Shown: positions 1 through 10,149 of the stretch, in pieces
Position numbering within the stretch: position 1 is the stretch's first letter
Layout of the letters: each line of letters opens with the position of its first letter
NCBI GenBank assembly: GCA_009763385.1
Contig: CM019826.1
Span: 99,494,848-99,558,847 of the forward strand
DNA: 64,000 nt
DNA from: Coix lacryma-jobi var. lacryma-jobi
Lineage: Eukaryota > Streptophyta > Magnoliopsida > Poales > Poaceae
Reading direction: 5' to 3'
Translations under genes and position numbers: made by a program
The notes under the pieces: model-generated
The model's database searches: none
Told to the model about the DNA's origin: nothing
Seen by the model: the letters and a program-made list of their open reading frames with translations, nothing else

Positions 1-112
1 CACGGGTGACTCTCCAAACACCTAGATTAACCGCTTCTAGGTAACAAGCTATTCAAGCACTATAATATGGGAAGTTTGTGCCGTCAAAGTGCGAAGGCCT
101 AGAGGTATCCAT
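1..112 (-). pseudogene. gag: Copia-3 gag, N-terminal fragment (runs off left edge)
   Basis: Reading leftwards from an ATG at 112-110, the minus strand encodes a Copia Gag start: a short leader, then a His-Phe-Asp-Gly-Thr-Asn-Phe block. Copia-2 in this window has the same block at the same place (38749). Gag is the capsid protein that packages element RNA in the cytoplasm. After about 19 codons there is an in-frame TGA, so this copy is broken; the reading beyond the stop still looks Gag-like up to the window edge. The matching leader, primer-binding site and LTR lie at 13949-15544, because Copia-1 inserted 33 bases upstream of this ATG. The identity rests on a short motif and on the reconstructed context. 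Confidence 0.7.
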
Positions 113-615
113 CCCAACCACTCTTAGGGGCGTCGGCTCAAAGGTGCGAACACAAGGTTGATATGTGCCCTTGTGGTTCCCTTCCTGAGTGATGAGTGAT
201 CGGTCAATGGGCAACATGTCTCTTGGCTGTGTTGATGTGCAGGTGTGGAGCTCGGAGACAGTGGTCGAAGGTGAGGTGAAGGTCAAGTAGAGACGTGCCA
301 TGCCTACAGATCGGGAGAGGTGAAGGGCGGACGTGAGGCTTGGACCAACGGACCGAGAGACCTGAGGACCAGCTGTGGTAGCTGGCACGTGGCATCAACA
401 AGAAAGAGCACATGGGGATGTGCGGTGCATCGACCGAGTCGGGAGGAAGGTGATGGCGTCGTGACACTTGCGGGAGGCCGAGAAGGAAGGCGAATGCACT
501 GTGCCCGGCGTGGAGGCTGGACATGCTCCGACATCGGTGCTGGAACTCGGGGTGTGCGAACCACATCCCGTCTACGGTGCGGGTTTGGTAGTTGAGCCTC
601 TAAAAACTAACCTCG

Positions 616-850
616 ACGGTTTCCGAGTTTGGGCCACAAAACTTGGGGTGGCGGGTTTCTGAGTTTGGGCCTCAAAACTCGGCAAGGACGGTTTCCAGGT
701 TTGGGCCTCAAAACCTGGGCTCGCGGGTTTCTGAGTTTGGGCCACAGAACTCAGCCGTAGGACAGGTTTCCCGGTTTCAGCCTCAAAACCGGGGGGAGGT
801 CCGGGTTGCCCGGTTTCGGCCTCAAAACTGGGGGGAGGTCCGCAAAAAGG
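616..850 (+). repeat. Tandem ~37-bp repeats in Copia-1 LTR
   Basis: About six degenerate units, each built around GGTTTC(C/T)GAGTTTGGGCC followed by CAAAACTCGG-type sequence. The units alternate in ending (GAGTTT or CAGGTT). The same array is in the 3' LTR at about 12400-12635. It lies roughly 240 bp upstream of the LTR TATA box, where retrotransposon enhancers often sit; an enhancer role is inference. Confidence 0.8.
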
Positions 851-1089
851 ACGGTTGACGTGTGGCGGCGTGGAGAGGCTGGCGCAGCGGCGAAGCTATC
901 CATGAGGAAGGCGCGACGGTCGACAGGACGACACGTGGTAGCATCCTGAGGCTTGCGTCGAGGCGAAGCTAAGGATGAGGAAGGCACATGGCCGTCAGAT
1001 CAACAATCAACAGAGTTGGACCGGGATACCCCTAGGGTTGGCCGCTTCGCTCTTGTATCTAGGGGTAGAAGGGGATTATTGTATTAGGC

Positions 1090-1097
1090 TATAAATA
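1090..1097 (+). promoter_or_regulatory. TATA box of Copia-1 5' LTR
   Basis: TATAAATA, followed by a pyrimidine-rich stretch (CCCCTCCTCTCTCCC) about 15-30 bases downstream where transcription would start. The same box is conserved in the 3' LTR at 12878-12885. Confidence 0.7.
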
Positions 1098-1699
1098 AGA
1101 GAGGCACCCCTCCTCTCTCCCTATCCTTGAAGCATTTGTTTCCTGAGCCCTCTCTCTCTAGCCCCGGCTTAGGATTCCAATCATACCTCGCTGCCTGTGA
1201 TCCGTAGAGACGAGAATCATACCTCTATGTATTTGGATCTTTTGAGGAAACGAGACCGTAATCTCGTTGTCTCCTCATGTGGATGAGTTTCGGCTGGATT
1301 TGAAATCGATTGGTGTTTTGTGTTTGTGTTCTTCGCATTTCGATTTTTCATCTCCTGGAGTTTTGTCTCGTTCTCCCTCTCTGTGAGATGATTTTCGATT
1401 CCACTTGAATCAGTTTGTTCTTTGTCTTGAATTCCTTCTTTCCACTGAAGGATTTCTCCTCTAACTTCTCAACAACCTAGATCGGGCTGATTTCGCGTTC
1501 GTTCTTCATTCTTTCCCTCTTTTCGGTGTTTCTTGGATTACTCTTGATTTACTTGGTTTGGTGCTATGATTTCTTAGGATTAGCACCCCAATACATAGAG
1601 GAACACCTTAGATGAGTTTTGATCGAAGCCTCTTTTGATTTGGTGAAGTTTGATTCGAATTTGAGTTTCAATCGAGCTGTTATTTGCACTTTCTGTGTG

Positions 1700-1975
1700 T
1701 TGGCGGACAGTCCGCGGTCAGTTGGCGGACAGTCCGCGCATCGGGTCTTGGCCAGGTCAGTCAGGCGCAGCCCCCTGACTGTTCACTATAAAGTGAACGG
1801 CGGACAGTCCGCGGTACAAACCCGCGGACAGTCTGGGACCTATCCAGCAGACTTCTAGAACTGTTTGGTTTCTGCGTTTTTGCCGGCGGACAATCCGGCA
1901 CCCAGTTGTGGACAGTCTGGGAATCAATGGCGGACAGTCTGGGACTCTGACCCCGGACAGTCCGCGAATCTGCAG
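1700..1975 (+). repeat. Cluster of GCGGACAGTCCGC palindromes
   Basis: About eight copies of a 13-bp inverted repeat (6-bp arms GCGGAC/GTCCGC around a single A), some with one or two changes such as TCTGGG endings. They lie 600-880 bp downstream of the LTR TATA box. The 3' LTR has the same cluster at 13490-13715 but fewer copies, so copy number changes between LTRs of one element. Confidence 0.85.
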
Positions 1976-2734
1976 ATTGTGCACTTGTGCTTTGGGGCTT
2001 TTGCACTTGGTTTTGGGCGTTCTCCGGGGGTTACGCTGTACCACTAGGACATCTCCTAGGGTATTGTTGACACTGGTTAGCTATCATAATTAAGGGATAA
2101 ATCAATATGAAAAGGGCAAGAATTTGATCACCAACAAAGGTTTAGGGTTTCAACTGACAATATTCCACGAGTTTTGGTGAACTATGATTCTGCAGGGACT
2201 AAACCAGGAAATCAGCACCAATAGCTTCCCATAGAAGGAAACCGACGGGAGATAACGCAACCACCACGTCAGGACTATTCTAGAAGACTCGAGAGGACGA
2301 AAGAAGACACCAGGAGGCCGACCACCGCCAGAGGCCGACTGGTGGGACCGACCGGTCCTACCAGGTGACTGACCGGTCCCCCCCGGGGCCCGCTGGCTTT
2401 CGTCTTCTGCAAGCTACCTCCAACAACCTCTAGGATTCATCTCGGTCGTACCTTAAGTCGGTTTGATCCAAGGGCCACGGTTCATCGCCCAGGGCTATAT
2501 AAACAACCCCCTGACCCCCTCTCCAGGGCAATCTGGTTTTGATCATTAGACATCATCAATCAGAGCATCAGGCATTCATCAGAAGGAGATCAATCGGAAG
2601 CCCTAGAACTACATCCACCTAGATTAGTAGATAGAATATGATTAGAGGAGGCAAGCTTCACTTGGATTCCTGATCTAGTCACAAGAAGGCTCGGTAAACC
2701 CAAGATCTTCTCTCTTGTATTAACATTATGGTTC

Positions 2735-2880
2735 TATTTCATAATTGTTCTTCTAGTTCATCATTGTTCTTCATTGTTTATATTCTAGTTCATCGTCTAG
2801 TTCATCTTCTAGTTCATAATCTTGTCCTAGTTCATGTTCTAGTTCGTACTTTAGTTCTTCTCGATGATCTAATTCACTTT
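2735..2880 (+). repeat. CTAGTTCAT minisatellite inside solo LTR
   Basis: Degenerate 9-15 bp repeats built on (T)CTAGTTCAT and TTGTTCAT, about ten units. Read as protein they give a spurious hydrophobic Val/Leu/His-rich peptide. The related LTR at 44488-45726 lacks this array, so it helps explain why the solo LTR is longer. Confidence 0.75.
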
Positions 2881-3850
2881 ATTGTTCATATTCGTGTTCT
2901 AGATAGCAATACATTTGATATGACTAAGACATCAACTACTATATTCTTAATTATATTGCTTATAGTCTGCTTTGATTATATATTTGACATAGATAGTTCA
3001 TCTTTATGTTTATACTCATGTTCGTATAGCGCTCATCTTTAAGTACAACGGGTGGGTGATAGATGCTGTGTAGGCGTGGTGCCTATACAATATTTATCTG
3101 CGAATGCGTCCTATGTTCCGGATAGAGTGGTAGATCGCGGGTGTGACAGACCTGTTGAGTCCTTTGTATTCCACCTCCCGAATATAGTGTTCAGTATGGC
3201 TCAGTTAACTCATGGTTTAAGGGTTCCTCTGTTTGACACCTTTACTATGGGGTTGCCTCTTGATTATAAATATGATGTGACCTAGCCAATGATTGCCAAA
3301 TATAATTGCACTAATCAATGTATGCTATGACTTGTAATTAGAATAACTTAGGAATGTTTCTTATTAATACCTGTTCTAATTATCACTTGCTAGGTAGTAC
3401 TGTTCTAGGATTATCCTTGATTGATCTGATCTCTGTTGTCATTTATCAATTATCATTATCATTTACTCTGTAACCTGATCCCTGTTTGGAGTAATTAGTG
3501 TGTTATCAGTCTTATTATAAGTGTGTGCCATAATGAATGTTGTTAAGTCCTCATTAATATAATACCAGCATACCTTGAATTGATTAGTCTCTAGGCTAAA
3601 TATAAATAACGATACCTGAGACTAGCTTGGGTGAAATGCTTCTACAACGGGTATATTTATCTGTGCGCTTGCGGGTAAATATTTATCTTTAAATCCAGTG
3701 CCGTGATATAATTACATTGCTAGCTTCATGTTGGGGATGACAACTTGACGTTAAGTGAAGTTAGTAGTGTCCCGTACACTCTTTAGTGCCTTCACTAGTT
3801 TAATATTTTATGTGGCTCATTCTTAGAGTGATTCCATTAAGGAGTGTAGT

Positions 3851-3991
3851 ATTTCTGACGCCGTTGCCGGGGATAGATTAAAACTCTATTCTTAGTAGCG
3901 ACGTTAAGAAATACCAACAAGCATTTCTGGCGCCGTTGCTGGGGATAGATTAAAACTCTATTCTTAGTAGCGACGTTAAGAAATACCAACA
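3851..3991 (+). repeat. 72-bp tandem duplication containing PBS-like sequence at LTR end
   Basis: Two adjacent copies with a 72-bp period (3851-3922 and 3923-3991). Each starts with a tRNA-Asp-type primer-binding-site-like stretch (TGACGCCGTTGCCGGGGA in the first, TGGCGCCGTTGCTGGGGA in the second), and each ends in ACGTTAAGAAATACCAACA. The last CA is the LTR end, next to the target duplication. In the related element at 44488 the PBS lies outside the LTR (45735-45752), so here PBS and leader sequence appear to have become part of the LTR. Confidence 0.85.
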
Positions 3992-4139
3992 GGTATCCAC
4001 CTATTCGTAGGTCATGAACTTACCGGTCATTTCGAGTCTTTGTTTTTGGGTGATTTTTTGGGACAAGGGCCATTTGATTCATGAGTTGAATTTGAGGCTC
4101 CCATTCACCCCCCTCTAGTCGCCGATTCAGTCCTTCAAT

Positions 4140-4152
4140 TGGTATCAGAGCC
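4140..4152 (+). other. Primer-binding site of Copia-1 (initiator tRNA-Met type)
   Basis: TGGTATCAGAGCC, two bases after the 5' LTR end. It is complementary to the 3' end of plant initiator tRNA-Met, the usual primer for Copia minus-strand DNA synthesis. Confidence 0.9.
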
Positions 4153-4202
4153 AAGTTAAGGGATCTACTCTACCTTAATCGGTTTCGGATCCTAAGGGTG
4201 AC

Positions 4203-6940
4203 ATGGATCGAGGGAACGGCAAGGCTCCCTATTTCAATGGGACGAACTATCCCTATTGGAAGATTCAGATGCGTGCTTATCTCAACAGCATCAGATCTTC
4301 TGTGTGGGAGATATGCGAGAATGTTGAGTACGAGGTCCTTGCGCCTCGTGTGGGTTAGGTCCAGATTAACCAACACGAGGCCAACTCCAAGGCTCGTAAC
4401 GCTCTTTTGGCCAACATCTCCCTTCCTGAGTTCGAGCGTGCCTCTGAGCTTGAGACGACACGAGAGATCTGGGTGAAGCTTCAAAGCTATCACGAGGGGA
4501 CCGTTCAGGTCAAGACCAGACTCTTCGAGACCTACAAGCGAGAGTAGGAGAACTTTGTTCAGTTGGAGGGAGAGACGATTGACGCCATGTTCGCTCGTTT
4601 CCAAACAATTGTGAACAAGATGCATGCCAATTGGGCTAACCTACCTTATGATGATCATGAGAGGGCACTCAAGCTTTTATACGCCCTGGATCGGAAGGTA
4701 TGGGAGGTGAAGGTGTCGACTATCATCGAGTCTCCTTCTTATGACACCCTCACCGTGGATGAGCTATTCAGCAATCTCAAGTCCACCGAGATCGATCACT
4801 TGACTCAAGCCAAGCTGAAGAACCCATCTTCACATTCCATGGCTTTGGTCTAAGGCAAGGGTGGATCGTCTCTTTCCGCTAACGCTTCACCACCTCTCTT
4901 TGCTTTGTCTTCTTTGCTTTCAGTAACAGAGGAGCAGGTGGAGGCGTTGGGCGATGATGAGCTCGCCCTCATCATCACCCGGTTCTCGTGGTTCCAGAAC
5001 AACCGCCTGAATCGCCAGCGTGGTGGCGCACGTGTGGGCTGCTACAGATGCGGAGATCTGGATCATTTCATCGCGAGCTGCCCCAAGCGCGACAAGAGCT
5101 TCCCCGGCAAGAACCACAAATCCAGTCGCAAGGGCAAGCCTGAGAATAAGGCCGAGAAGAAGAAGAAGGGCAACTATCGGCGGGAGGACGTGGAGAAGGC
5201 TTTCGACGCTGGCAAGCGTGCCTTCATTGCCTCCATCAGCGATGTCGAGAAGAGCTCCGATGGTGACTCCAGCGATGATGGGTCCGAGCACAAGGCTGAA
5301 GAACGTTTCAACGGACTCTGCTTCTTTGACAACTCCTCCAAGGGCTTCTGCACCATGGCATTGGATGAGGAGGACCGCAAGTGTCAGGACAAGGACGCCG
5401 ACACCGACGACGACGACGATGCTTCTGAGGTATCATCTTCTACTCTTGTTGATCATCTTTCTGGTGAACGCGATGCCTTAGCTGACATAGTCCTAGGTCA
5501 AGATAAGCAACTTAAGCATGCCATTAGAGAGTGCAACGAGTTCAAGGCTAAGATGGTAGAAGCGCTTAAGGAGCTTGAGAGTGCTAGGACCAAGGTGAAG
5601 GTGACCGAGGAGGAGTGTGATGAGTGCACGATGCACATGACTAACTTTGCCACCATGCAAACCAAGTATGCCTCTTTGATCGAGGTGTATGATGAGCTGA
5701 AGAGTAGGCTAGGCTTGGTTGGTGAGTGCAAAGTTTGTGCCTCCCTGAAGAAGGAGCTCGAGGAAGTGAAGGCGAGGTCTTCTTTGCTGGGTGCGTGCAA
5801 GTCCTGTCCAGGCTTGCGAACTGAGTTGGCAGAAGTTAGTGCCAAGCTTGCTGAAGCCATGAAGGCCAGCTAAGTTAGCACCTTGTCCGCTCCATGTGAG
5901 CGATGCACGGCGATGGAGCTTGAGATTGCTAACTGTCGGCACGACAGGATGGAAACCAAGGAGGAAAACACATACCTTCGGTCCATCCTGAGTTGGGTGT
6001 CATGCAGTGAGCCGCAGTTGGGCATGATGACCTGTCAGTTCAAGAGGGGGACTGACTGTTCGGGAGTAGGCTTTGCTTCAGGTGGGAAGGGCGCTAGCAT
6101 CTTTGGCAAGATCGGTGAGTTTAGCGGTGTGAACCCGAGTGAGAAGCCATCCGCTGTCCCTAAGCTCACCAAGATCACCCCACCTGAGCCTCCCAAGCCT
6201 ATCACCAAGGATGACATCCTTGATGAACCTCCCAAGGCTCCACCTCGCAAGCAAGTGTGGGTTCCCAAACCTAACCATCTTAGGAACACACTTGACACCC
6301 TTCCTGATGTCTCTAGTGATCCCCTTCCGAGAGGCAAGCAGCCGGCTAAAGTGCACAACCCTCGCAACCATAGGAACCAACAACCCAAGAGAGTGGTGAG
6401 GTTCGAGTGCGAGTACTGTCACCGTGAGGGTCACCTAGCTGAGTTTTTCTTTCGGAGGAAGAGAGACGCTAGGAAGGAGTTGGAGCTGAACAACCAGGCC
6501 AGACACCACCCTCTCCATAGTGGGCAAGGTCGGGGAGTTCAGAGGCAGGGTGCTAGGCCTGAAGGTGCACCCCTCAGGTGGCTAGGCCCCAGGCAGCTAG
6601 ACCACGGGGTGGTGGTCATGCCCGTCGCGGTTCTGGTCATCCTCAGTACGATCGTGAGCCGGGTGTAAGAGGCTTTGCTGCACCATCCCATAGCGGACCA
6701 CCGTTTCAGCTTGGTGGTGATTGCTTTGCTCAAATGGGACATAGTGGTGAGTTTGGAGGTTTTTTGTTCCATAGCGGACCATCTGTTCAGTTTGGTGGTG
6801 ATCGCTATCCACCCATGGGACGAGGACAGTTTGGTGTTGCTTCTAACACTTTTTCTGGGCCTATGACATAGCACTGGTATCCTTCTCAGTATACTAACCC
6901 CAGTGTTGTGCCATATGCTCATTTCCAGCCTTTCTATTGA
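4203..6940 (+). pseudogene. gag: Copia-1 gag, broken by several stops and a frameshift
   Basis: Starts at ATG 4203, about 50 bases after the PBS. The N-terminal half carries the plant Copia Gag signature: Phe-Asn-Gly-Thr-Asn-Tyr, then a Trp-Lys motif. One reading frame holds from 4203 to about 6600, interrupted by stops at 4356, 4545, 4851 and 5871. It includes a CCHC zinc knuckle (Cys-Tyr-Arg-Cys...His...Cys, 5040-5081), an acidic Asp-rich stretch (5390-5425), a helical coiled-coil-like region (5480-5870) with repeated Cys-x2-Cys pairs, and a second knuckle near 6408-6450. In the second knuckle the last Cys is replaced by Phe. Near 6590 the frame shifts, then ends at TGA 6938-6940. The long coiled-coil Gag fits the SIRE/Maximus lineage. 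It cannot make a full protein. Confidence 0.85.
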
Positions 6941-9900
6941 TGCAGGAACTTCGGTTGGAGAACATGTGGCTCATGGATTCCGGGTGTTCGCGCCACATGA
7001 CTGGAAAGAAGGAATGGTTCTCCAGCCTAGACCCCGTGGTGCACAAGGAGTACATCACTTTTGGGGATAGTGGTAGAGGTAAGGTTGTTTCTCATGGAGC
7101 TATTTGGCTCAATGAGAACTTCGTGCTCAAGGATGTTGATTTGGTTTCTAACTTGCATTTCAATTTGCTTTCTGTTTCACAACTTCTTGAAGACGATTTT
7201 GAAGTGCGCTTTAAGAAAGGCCTTAGTCGAGTTTTGGATTCTCGAGGAGACCTTGTTTGTTGGGTCGTCCCATTTGGTCGTGTTTTCAGAGCCGATTTTT
7301 CTCGTTCTTTCAGCTCTGCTAAATGTTTGATGGCTGGTCCTTCTTCAGATTTGTGGAAGTGGCATAGGAGGCTTGGTCACTTGAGTTTTGACTTGCTTGC
7401 AAGACTTAGCTCACTTGGCCTAATCCAAGGATTGCTCAAGCTTAAGTTTCAGAAGGACCTTGTTTGCCATCCTTGTCGTCACGGGAAGATGGTTGCTGCT
7501 TCTCACCCACCTATTAATCAGGTGATGACCAAGCAACCTAGTGAGCTTTTACACATGGACACTGTTGGTCCAGCTCGGGTTTGCTCAGCGGGTGGGAAGT
7601 GGTACGTTCTAGTGATCGTTGATGATTTTTCGAGGTACTCTTGGGTGTTCTTCATGGAGGCTAAGGATGAAGCTTTTTCTTTTGCTTGAGATCTTATTTT
7701 GAGGTTGAAAACTGAGTTTCCCCCTGATACTATTAGAGCTATTCGTAGCGATAATGGTACTGAGTTTGTCTACTCTCAGTTTACCTCCTTCTATTCTTCT
7801 CTTGGAATCGAGCATCAGTTGTCTTCTCCTTACGTCCCCCAGCAGAACGGTGTTGTTGAGCGCAAGAACCGGACCCTTGTTGAGATGGCCAGGACGATGC
7901 TCGATGAGCATAGGACTCCTATGGGTTTTTGGGCCAAGGCGATCAACACCGTTTGCCAAGATTCAAATCGCATGTTTCTTTGAGCTTTCATGAAGAAGAC
8001 TTCTTATGAGTTGCGTTTTGGACGGGTACCCAGGGTATCTCATTTTCGGGTGTTTGGGTGCAAGTGCTTCATCCTCAAGTAAGGCAATTTGGATAAATTT
8101 GAATCTCGCTCTGCTGATGGTGTGTTTCTTGGTTATGCTTTACATTCGCGTGCTTATCGAGTACTTAACCTTGAGACTAACCGGATAGTGGAGACCTGCG
8201 AGGTCACATTCGACGAGACTATGCCTTGTGTTTCTTCTGCTTTTGATGTTGCAAGAGATCAGAAGATAGGAGAGACGATCTTTGTGGAGGAGGAGCGGGA
8301 AGATGCCGATTGGGGTGATCACGAGCCAACTCCACTGGCTACCCCATTCGACCCTGCGATGACAACGTCTGCTCGAGGACCTGATCCCACTACTTCCACT
8401 ACTTGGGGTCCTCTTGAGCCACCTCTCCAGCGAGCACCGGCAGCACCTGAAGGAGCGACTACATCTGGTGAGGGGGAGGTGACTGCGGCGGGGCAAGCGC
8501 CCCGAAGCGTCCAGCAGATCCACCCTTCGCAGCAGATGATCGGCGGCATCGACCAGCGAGTCATGCGGTCGCGAGCGTATGAGATCTCTCACTTTGCTCA
8601 TTCTGCATTCATTGCTTCTTTTGAGCCCAAAGATGTTGGACACACTCTTTCTGATCCTAATTGGGTTAATGCCATGCATGATGTGTTAGAAAATTTTGAG
8701 CGAAACCAAGTTTGGACCCTAGTTCCACCTCCACCAGAATGCCACCCTATAGGTACCAAATGGGTTTTCAAAAACAAACAGGGTGAGGATGGGATGGTAG
8801 TGAGGAACAAGGCTAGGCTAGTAGCCCAGGGTTTTTGCCAAAAAGAGGAGATAGACTATGAGGAAACCTTTGCCCCTGTAGCTCGTTTAGAAGCCATTAG
8901 GATCCTTTTAGCCTTTGCAGCTTCGAAGGGTTTTAAGCTTTACCAAATGGATGTCAAGAGTGCTTTCTTGAACGGGTATATAGAGGAAGAGGTTTATGTT
9001 AGGAAACCCCCTGGTTTCAAGGATCCCAAGTTTCCAAACCATGTCTTTAAATTATCAAAAGCTTTGTATAGTTTGAAACAAGCCCCGAGAGCATTGTATG
9101 ATTGTTTGAAAACCTTTTTGCTCTCCAAGGGTTTTAAAATGGGACAGATAGATAAGACTCTTTTTCTCCTCAAGCAAGGCAATGACACCCTTTTAATCCA
9201 GATTTACGTGGATGATATCATCTTTGGTGGCTCTTCTCACGCGCTTGTTGCCAAGTTTGCAGATACTATGAGCAGGGAGTTTGAGAGGAGTATGATGGGT
9301 GAGTTGACCTTTTTCCTCAGATTGCAAATCAGGCAAACCCGAGATAGGACGTTCGTGCATCAAGGCAAATACATGAAGGACATCCTGAAGAAGTTCGACA
9401 TGGGCGAGGCCAAGCCTCTTACGACGCCCATGGCGACAACTGTTGCGATGGATGCGGACCAGGACAGAGAGCTAGTTGATCAGAAGGAGTACAGGAGCAT
9501 GATCGGCTCGCTCCTGTACCTGACGGCGACGAGGCCGGATATACAGTTTTCTATGTGTCTGTGCGCTCGTTTTCAGGCGTGCCCTCGGACTTCCCACAAG
9601 CAAGCGGTCAAGCGCATCATGAGGTACCTCCGATACACTCCTGAGTTCAGACTTTGGTATTCTTCCTCTTCGACCCTCTCAATTTGTGATTATTCCGATG
9701 CGGATTTTGCCGGCTGTCGGCTTGAGCGCAAGTCTACTTCTGGGACTTGTTAGTTTCTTGGCTCTTCTTTGGTTTCATGGTCTTCTCGCAAACAGTCGAA
9801 CGTAGCCCAGTATACTACAGAGGCCGAGTATGTTGCCGCTGCTTCTTGTGCTTCGCAGCTCTTATGGATGGTTGCTACATTGCGCGATTATGGTCTAGAT

Positions 9901-10149
9901 TTCAGTCGGGTTCCTTTGCTTTGCAACAGCACCTCTGCCATTAGTGTAGCAAAGAACCTTGTTCTTCACTCCAAGACCAAGCACATTGATGTTCGCTTTC
10001 ACTTTCTTCGTGATCACTACGAGAAAGGCGACATTGATCTTAGGCATGTAGACACCCATAACCAGGTTGCGGATATTTTCACCAAGCCTTTAGATCTCTC
10101 AACTTTTGCTAGGTTGAGAGGTGAGCTTGGTGTGTGTTTCCCCTTTTAG
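6937..10149 (+). pseudogene. pol: Copia-1 pol (protease, integrase, RT, RNase H), four nonsense codons
   Basis: All domains lie in one frame, in Copia order. Protease: active site Asp-Ser-Gly within WLMDSGCSRHM (about 6967). Integrase: HHCC zinc region (7359-7487); catalytic Asp in MDTVGP (about 7556), Asp in RSDNGTEF (about 7747) and Glu in VVERKN (about 7858). Reverse transcriptase: starts near 8640, YVDD at 9205-9216. RNase H: from 9480, with TEAEYVAA and ending ADIFTKPLD before the stop at 10147-10149. Nonsense codons interrupt the frame at 7687 (TGA), 7981 (TGA), 8080 (TAA) and 9751 (TAG). No frameshift was found in pol. The reading frame is otherwise well preserved, so it decayed mainly by point mutation. 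Confidence 0.9.

Larger units (their letters stand above)
2065..3991 (+). mobile_element. Solo LTR of a Gypsy element nested in Copia-1
   Basis: A 1927-bp insert starting TGTTGACACTGG and ending AATACCAACA, flanked by perfect 5-bp duplications GGTAT (2060-2064 and 3992-3996). The undisturbed target is seen in the Copia-1 3' LTR near 13802. No internal coding region is present, so it is a solo LTR left by LTR-LTR recombination. Its first ~200 bases and its TATA region (TATATAAA, 2496-2503) align by eye with the LTR at 44488-45726. The 3' end contains primer-binding-site-like sequence twice (see 3851-3991). Confidence 0.88.
145..4137 (+). repeat. 5' LTR of Copia-1, interrupted by a solo LTR
   Basis: Begins TGCGAACACAAGG and ends CCTTCA just before the primer-binding site. 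It matches the 3' LTR at 11932-13948 along its length except for 2065-3996, the nested solo LTR plus one copy of its 5-bp target duplication. It also carries about 45 bp of extra sequence near 1780-1830, inside the palindrome cluster, that the 3' LTR lacks. LTRs supply the promoter and polyadenylation signals. Confidence 0.9.

Noticed and set aside
204..566. Minus-strand ~120-residue open frame in the Copia-1 5' LTR (also in the 3' LTR near 12000)
   Set aside because: It lies within U3 of both LTRs, is antisense to the element and has no recognisable domain.
2728..3042. Plus-strand 104-residue open frame, very hydrophobic, looks like a membrane protein
   Set aside because: Its hydrophobicity comes from translating the CTAGTTCAT minisatellite inside the solo LTR; there is no homology or gene context.
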